DNA of 51,502 nucleotides. Source: Burkholderia sp. Ac-20379 (GTDB lineage Bacteria > Pseudomonadota > Gammaproteobacteria > Burkholderiales > Burkholderiaceae). Shown piece by piece: positions 47,037-51,502 of this stretch. A program made the translations under genes and the position numbers. The stretch is taken from positions 1 through 51,502 of the forward strand of contig NZ_JAAGPF010000011.1 of assembly GCF_017104645.1 (NCBI RefSeq), read 5' to 3'. The notes below the pieces were generated by a model, which searched no databases, had not been told where the DNA came from, and saw only the letters and a list, made by a program, of their open reading frames with translations. How positions within the stretch are numbered: position 1 is the stretch's first letter; each line of letters starts with the position of its first letter.

Positions 47037-47249
47037 CTCCACCCGCAGCGCATCATCGCGGGAAGCGCGACGCACCGCGCTTCCCGCGCGGCGATGCTGC
47101 ACCCGCACATCGCCTCTAGAGGAATCTGCCCACACACAACGCTTGCCGACATCCCTCCGCGCTTTTTATCGTTACGAAAAAACGCTTGTTTCAATTGGAG
47201 ATTTGAATCGTTCGTTCGTAATGCGAAACAGCGATCAAGGGAGGCGTAC

Positions 47250-48047
47250 ATGGCGGTTCGTCAGGCCAGCCGGCAAGCCGGCGGCACGAAGGCGCGCATA
47301 CTCGACGCGGCAGAGGATCTGTTCGTCGAACATGGTTTCGAAGCGATGTCGATGCGTCAGATCACATCGCGCGCCGCGGTCAATCTCGCGGCGGTCAATT
47401 ATCACTTCGGCAGCAAGGAAGCCCTGATCCACGCGATGCTGTCGCGCCGGCTCGATCAGCTCAACGACGAACGGCTGCGCATTCTCGATCGCTTCGAGGC
47501 CCAGCTCGGCGCCGCGATCACCTGCGAACACGTGCTCGGCGCGATGTTCATTCCGGCCCTGCAGGCGTCGCGCGATCCGCAGCGCGGCGGCCGCGCGTTC
47601 CTGCGGCTGATCGGCCGCGCCTACACCGACCCGTCGACGTTCGTGCGCAACTTCCTGGCCGCGCACTACGCGAGCGTCGCGGGCCGCTTCTTCGACGCAT
47701 TCCAGCGCGCGCTGCCGCAACTGCCGCGCAGCGAACTCGGCTGGCGGCTGCACTACGCGATCGGCGCGCTGTCCGGCGCGCTCGCCGGCGCCGAAACCGA
47801 CAGCCTGCTCGACGATTTCTCGCAGGGCCGCACGATGAACGACGTGCAGATGATCGCGCGGCTGTCGTCGCTGATCGTCGCGGCGCTGAAGGCGCCGATG
47901 CCCGATGCGTCGCAGATGTCGATTTTCGCGGCGGTGCTCGACGACGCGCAGCGCGGCATGAGCCTCGGCCCGGGCGGCGGCGAATTGTCCGCGGGGCCGT
48001 TCGGCGCCTCGGCCGGCTCCCAGCTTCACGCGCGGCACCCGCGCTGA
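47250..48047 (+). CDS. TetR-family regulator
   Basis: The 265-residue protein has the TetR DNA-binding domain (KARILDAAEDLFVEHGFEAM, SMRQITSRAAVNLAAVNYHF, GSKEALIHAML). The larger C-terminal domain (FLRLIGRAYTDPSTFVRNFL, ELGWRLHYAIGALSGALAGA) is like that of PsrA-type fatty-acid regulators. The ATG at 47250 has GGGAGG upstream. It precedes a long-chain acyl-CoA ligase gene by 105 bp, so control of fatty-acid use is likely but inferred. Confidence 0.93.
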   Translation: MAVRQASRQAGGTKARILDAAEDLFVEHGFEAMSMRQITSRAAVNLAAVNYHFGSKEALIHAMLSRRLDQLNDERLRILDRFEAQLGAAITCEHVLGAMFIPALQASRDPQRGGRAFLRLIGRAYTDPSTFVRNFLAAHYASVAGRFFDAFQRALPQLPRSELGWRLHYAIGALSGALAGAETDSLLDDFSQGRTMNDVQMIARLSSLIVAALKAPMPDASQMSIFAAVLDDAQRGMSLGPGGGELSAGPFGASAGSQLHARHPR

Positions 48048-48152
48048 CGCGCGGCGCCGCGCGCCGCTCCGTTTCATCAGCAGCACGCGCGACCCCGCGC
48101 GGGCCGGCGGCTGCCCGGCCGATACCGATTACAACGACTCTGGAGACATGCG

Positions 48153-49907
48153 ATGAACGCCCTTGCGGCCCACCTCGGCACGCCGGCGCCGAACACCGAC
48201 GGCATCTGGTTTCCTTCGTATCCGCGCGGCGTGCCGCACGAGATCGACCTCACGCAATACGCCTCGCTCGTCGATTACTTCGACGAATGCACCACGCGTT
48301 TCGCCGATCGCGTCGCCTACATCAGCGCCGGTTCGCGCCTGACCTACGCGGCGCTCGCACGCAAGGCCGACGCGTTCGCCGCCTACCTGCAGCGCGATCT
48401 CGGCGTGAAGCCCGGCGACCGCGTCGCGATCATGCTGCCGAACTCGTTTCAGTATCCGGTCACGTTGTTCGGGGTACTGAAGGCCGGCGCGATCGTCGTC
48501 AACGTCAATCCGCTCTACACGGCGCGCGAACTCGCGCATCAGCTCAAGGACAGCGGCGCGGAAACGATCGTCGTGTTCGAGAACTTCGCGCACACGCTCG
48601 AAGAGGCGCTGCCCGAAACGCGCGTGCGCAACGTGGTGGTGACCGCGCTCGGCGACCTGCTCGGCGACGGCTTCAACACCAAGGGCAGGCTCGTCAATTT
48701 CGTGCTCAAGCGCGTCAAGAAGCTGGTGCCGGCCTATCGCCTGCCGCAGGCGGTGCGGCTGCGCGCGGCGCTCGCGAAAGGGGCCGCCGCGCCGTCCAGG
48801 CCGGTGCCGCTCACGCGCGAGGATCTCGCGTTCCTGCAATACACGGGCGGCACCACCGGCGTCGCGAAGGGCGCGATGCTCACGCACGGCAACCTGATCG
48901 CGAACCTGCTGCAGGCGAAGGCCTGGATCGCCGACCAGGTGTCGGGCGACATCGAAACCGTGCTGACGCCGCTGCCGCTGTATCACATCTATTCGCTGAC
49001 GGTGAACGCGCTGATCTTCATGGGCCTCGGCGGGCGCAACATCCTGATCGCGAACCCGCGCGACACCACCATGATGATGAAGATCCTGCGCAAGGAAACC
49101 TTCACCGGCATCACCGGCATCAACACGCTGTACAACGCCTTCCTCGACAACGCCGAGTTCCGCGCGCGCGATTTTTCGCAACTCAAGCTCGCGATGGCCG
49201 GCGGGATGGCGATGCAGCGCGCCGTGGCCGATCGCTTCAAGGAGGTGACGGGCTGCCCGATCGTCGAGGGCTATGGGCTGACCGAATGCTCGCCGATCGT
49301 GACGATGAACCCGGTCGATCTGAACGACATGCACGATTTCAGCGGCTCGATCGGCATTCCGGCGCCGTCGACGCTGGTGCGCATGCGTCTCGAGGACGGT
49401 ACCTGGGCCGGCATCGGCGAGGCCGGCGAACTGTGCGTGCGCGGCCCGCAGGTGATGCGCGGCTACTGGCAGCGCCCCGACGAAACGGCCAAGGTGCTCG
49501 ATGCCGACGGCTGGCTCGCGACGGGCGACATCGGCGTGATGGACGAGCGCGGCTTCGTGCGGCTCATCGATCGCAAGAAGGACATGATTCTGGTGTCGGG
49601 CTTCAACGTCTATCCGAACGAGATCGAGGAAGTGCTGGTGATGCATCCGGGCATCAGCGAGGCCGCGGCGATCGGCGTGCCGGACGCCTCGCACGGCGAG
49701 CGGATCAAGGCGTTCGTGGTGCGCCGCGATGCGTCGCTGACCGTCGACGAGGTGCTCGCGCACTGCCGCAAGAACCTGACCGGCTACAAGATGCCGAAGG
49801 CGATCGAGTTCCGCGACGCACTGCCGCAAACCAACGTCGGCAAGATCCTGCGCCGCGCGCTGCGCGACGAGGAACTCGCGAAGCGCAAGCAGACCGCGCA
49901 GCCCTGA
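48153..49907 (+). CDS. long-chain fatty-acid--CoA ligase (FadD-like)
   Basis: The 584-residue enzyme activates fatty acids with ATP and CoA. It has the AMP-binding signature YTGGTTGVAKGA (230-241), CPIVEGYGLTECSPIVTMNP, the hinge region ATGDIGVMDERGFVRLIDRK, and KKDMILVSGFNVYPNEIEEV typical of FadD. The C-terminal Lys is in QTNVGKILRRALRDEE. The gene follows TetR by 105 bp and precedes a DUF1571 gene by 33 bp. Chain-length preference cannot be read from sequence. Confidence 0.93.
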   Translation: MNALAAHLGTPAPNTDGIWFPSYPRGVPHEIDLTQYASLVDYFDECTTRFADRVAYISAGSRLTYAALARKADAFAAYLQRDLGVKPGDRVAIMLPNSFQYPVTLFGVLKAGAIVVNVNPLYTARELAHQLKDSGAETIVVFENFAHTLEEALPETRVRNVVVTALGDLLGDGFNTKGRLVNFVLKRVKKLVPAYRLPQAVRLRAALAKGAAAPSRPVPLTREDLAFLQYTGGTTGVAKGAMLTHGNLIANLLQAKAWIADQVSGDIETVLTPLPLYHIYSLTVNALIFMGLGGRNILIANPRDTTMMMKILRKETFTGITGINTLYNAFLDNAEFRARDFSQLKLAMAGGMAMQRAVADRFKEVTGCPIVEGYGLTECSPIVTMNPVDLNDMHDFSGSIGIPAPSTLVRMRLEDGTWAGIGEAGELCVRGPQVMRGYWQRPDETAKVLDADGWLATGDIGVMDERGFVRLIDRKKDMILVSGFNVYPNEIEEVLVMHPGISEAAAIGVPDASHGERIKAFVVRRDASLTVDEVLAHCRKNLTGYKMPKAIEFRDALPQTNVGKILRRALRDEELAKRKQTAQP

Positions 49908-49940
49908 GCCGGCGCCCCGCATCCACCAGAGGAGATTCGC

Positions 49941-50873
49941 ATGCCGTCGAGCCCGCCCCTGCGCCGCATTCGCCGCGCCGCACTGCCCTGCGTGTTGTCC
50001 GTTGCCCTTGCCGCCGCCTTCGCGATGGCCACCGTGCCGGCCGGCGCGCAAACCGCATCGGAGGCGGCGCCCGCCGCCGCCGCCGCACTGCCACCCGAAC
50101 TGGCGCGGGTCGTCCAGCAGCCCGTGGCGCAGCAGGCCGCGTGGCTGAAAACGGCGGCCCGCGACGGCGCGCTCGACAAGCTCGACGACGCCACGCTCAC
50201 CGCGCTGTTCACGGCGCTCGACCCGATGACGGTGCCGGCCTATATCGCCGCCGGCCCGAACGGCTATCCGTCGTACGAATTCACGATGACGCGCCAGGAG
50301 CGGATCGGCAGTTCGTGGGCGAGCAAGCCCGATCACATGATCGTCAAGATGACACGCGAGCCGCTGCGGATCTACGCGAAGTGGCTGCCCGACGGCGCGC
50401 ATTCGGGCCAGGAGGCGATCTACGACGAAACCAAGCGCAAGGACGAGATGTACGGCCACCTGGGCGGGCTGTTCGGCAAGATTCCATTATGGACGTCGCT
50501 GACGGGCACGCTGGCGCGCGCGCAGTCGAATCACACGATCCGCGATCTCGGCACGGAATACATCACGGGGCTGTATCTGAGCGAGGGCAGGAAATACGAG
50601 GCGGCCGGCGTGAGCCGACCGACCCGCGTGGAGGCGAAGACGATCGACGGCGTGCGCGTGGTCGCGCTGACTTACGAGACGCCAACCGGCCGGCCGCAGT
50701 TCTACGCGAAGAAGGAGACGCTCGGCCTCGATCTGCGTCATCCCTATTTCCGCACCGTCGAATCCTACGACAACGACGGAACGCTCTTCGAGAGGATCGT
50801 TTTCGAGAAAATCGCGCCGAAAAACTTCGACGACAGCGCGTTCGACCCGAAGAATCCCGACTACAAGTACTGA
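49941..50873 (+). CDS. exported DUF1571 protein
   Basis: The 310-residue protein has a signal peptide (SVALAAAFAMATVPAGAQ, cleaved around residue 35) and an Ala-rich linker. The DUF1571 domain follows: YEFTMTRQERIGSSWASKPD, HMIVKMTREPLRIYAKWLPD, GQEAIYDETKRKDEMYGHLG and TGRPQFYAKKETLGLDLRH. The fold resembles outer-membrane lipoprotein carriers of the LolA type, so a periplasmic lipid or envelope role is possible. It follows fadD by 33 bp, which hints at lipid work, but no function is proven. Confidence 0.85.
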   Translation: MPSSPPLRRIRRAALPCVLSVALAAAFAMATVPAGAQTASEAAPAAAAALPPELARVVQQPVAQQAAWLKTAARDGALDKLDDATLTALFTALDPMTVPAYIAAGPNGYPSYEFTMTRQERIGSSWASKPDHMIVKMTREPLRIYAKWLPDGAHSGQEAIYDETKRKDEMYGHLGGLFGKIPLWTSLTGTLARAQSNHTIRDLGTEYITGLYLSEGRKYEAAGVSRPTRVEAKTIDGVRVVALTYETPTGRPQFYAKKETLGLDLRHPYFRTVESYDNDGTLFERIVFEKIAPKNFDDSAFDPKNPDYKY

Positions 50874-51219
50874 GCCCGGCCCGTGGCATAGCCCTTGCGC
50901 GCCTGCGGCCCGGGCCGCAGGGCGCGACAGTTGGACGCGCCCACCCTGCCAAAACGGCCAATATCCCGCCCGTCGGGCCGTCTCGCGATCCCATCCCACC
51001 ATCGCACGCCCCGCCATTATCCTGCCCGAGCGGTATGCCGCAGCCGTTCGGCCAAATCGCACTTGACGAGCGCAAGGTCTATAGTGGGTAACGGTTAGAC
51101 ACAAACGCGCCCGCACGTATCTCAATTGAACAGGGTAGAATCCCGCTCAAGCGCTTCGCCAGATAGCGCGGTGCATCCAAGCAAAACCCTCATCTGACGC
51201 CGGCTCAAGCCGCTTCTCA
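50874..51219. other. DUF1571-hfq2 intergenic region
   Basis: This 346-bp stretch has no gene. It holds a 20-bp perfect palindrome CCTGCGGCCC/GGGCCGCAGG (50902-50921) that can form a hairpin just after the DUF1571 gene and may end its transcript. A TATAGT near 51079 could be part of the hfq2 promoter. The rest is unremarkable. Confidence 0.5.
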
Positions 51220-51502
51220 ATGGCCAATCCTGCAGAATCCCATCCGCAAAACGACTTCATCAACGCAGCGCGCAAAGAACGCAAGCGCGTAGAAATTTAT
51301 CTCGTCAACGGCATTCGCCTGACGGGCTGCATCGAGTCGTTCGACCAGTACCTGGTGATGCTGCGCACGCCCGTCGGTTTGCAAGGCATCTACAAACGCG
51401 CGATCTCGACGATCCAGCTCGACATGGGCGGTTCGCGCCCCGGCGGCGGCGGTCGCGGCGGCCCCCGCACCGGCGGCGGTGGTGGCGGCCACGGCGGCGG
51501 CC
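51220..51502 (+). CDS. hfq2: long-tailed Hfq (Hfq2-like), 3' end outside window
   Basis: Hfq is the hexameric Sm-like RNA chaperone for small RNAs. The visible 94 residues include Sm1 ([20 protein letters not shown]) and Sm2 ([12 protein letters not shown]). Then begins a Gly/Arg-rich tail ([12 protein letters not shown], then [10 protein letters not shown]). The canonical Y-K-H motif reads Y-K-R (Tyr58, Lys59, Arg60), and the N-terminus [16 protein letters not shown] is more basic than usual. Ordinary Burkholderia Hfq has about 79 residues with no glycine tail. The second Hfq of B. cenocepacia has this tail, which supports the call. Confidence 0.9.
   Translation, partial: MANPAESHPQNDFINAARKERKRVEIYLVNGIRLTGCIESFDQYLVMLRTPVGLQGIYKRAISTIQLDMGGSRPGGGGRGGPRTGGGGGGHGGG

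Noticed and set aside
48129..50459. 776-codon minus-strand open frame
   Set aside because: It is antisense to fadD and the DUF1571 gene.
48287..51091. 934-codon plus-strand open frame
   Set aside because: It is the +2 frame of fadD and the DUF1571 gene, Arg/His/Ala-rich with no domain.

Overview
The window is a high-GC, densely coded piece of a Burkholderia chromosome, most likely chromosome 1 of a Burkholderia sensu stricto species. Pointers are: rnr-rlmB, aat-bpt-pyrD, a cysP-cysTWA-cysB sulfate operon, a nodIJ-type exporter outside any nodulation cluster, and, at the right edge, a long-tailed glycine-rich Hfq matching the second Hfq (Hfq2) described in Burkholderia cenocepacia. No rRNA operon, intact insertion sequence, prophage or CRISPR array is visible.

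Layout. 1-2.5 kb: sugar ABC transporter (ATPase cut by the left edge, periplasmic binding protein) with a LacI-type operator. 2.9-8.1 kb: sulfate/thiosulfate uptake operon and its regulator CysB. 8.2-10 kb: lexA behind two SOS boxes, then two small genes. 10-12.5 kb: a Usp protein and the NodI/NodJ-like exporter. 12.7-16.6 kb: a conserved small protein, an ArsP-like permease, a zinc metallopeptidase, a thioesterase and a divergent HxlR regulator. 16.6-20.4 kb: a probable small RNA gene, a divergent SDR/AraC pair, then about 1.4 kb of decayed lower-GC DNA ending at tRNA-His. 20.5-25.7 kb: dusA, two small genes, and an alkanesulfonate operon (ssuD-ssuC-ssuB plus a Mop/TOBE gene). 26-28.4 kb: membrane protein, SMR pump, UPF0303 protein, initiator tRNA and a NUDIX hydrolase. 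28.4-33.1 kb: the N-end rule pair aat/bpt, pyrD, and a cystine-type binding protein with its permease. 33.2-40.5 kb: an oxidoreductase and its likely GntR regulator, rpiA, an amidase, rlmB and rnr. 40.7-43.1 kb: three near-identical tRNA-Leu(CAG) cassettes, two of them next to each other, around two genes. 43.1-51.5 kb: a SulP permease coupled to a ParB-like protein, an MFS carrier, TetR, FadD, a DUF1571 exported protein and partial hfq2.

Functional theme. Sulfur acquisition recurs: sulfate import, alkanesulfonate import and cleavage, a cystine-type importer, a SulP carrier and the CysB regulator all lie within 45 kb. Most of the rest is housekeeping. I found no convincing new multi-gene system. 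The items most worth a second look are the unassigned RNA gene at about 16.78-16.95 kb, the decayed stretch beside tRNA-His, the small genes downstream of lexA, the Mop gene in the ssu operon, and the ParB-like/SulP pair. Function calls rest on reading the protein sequences by eye; no database search was run.
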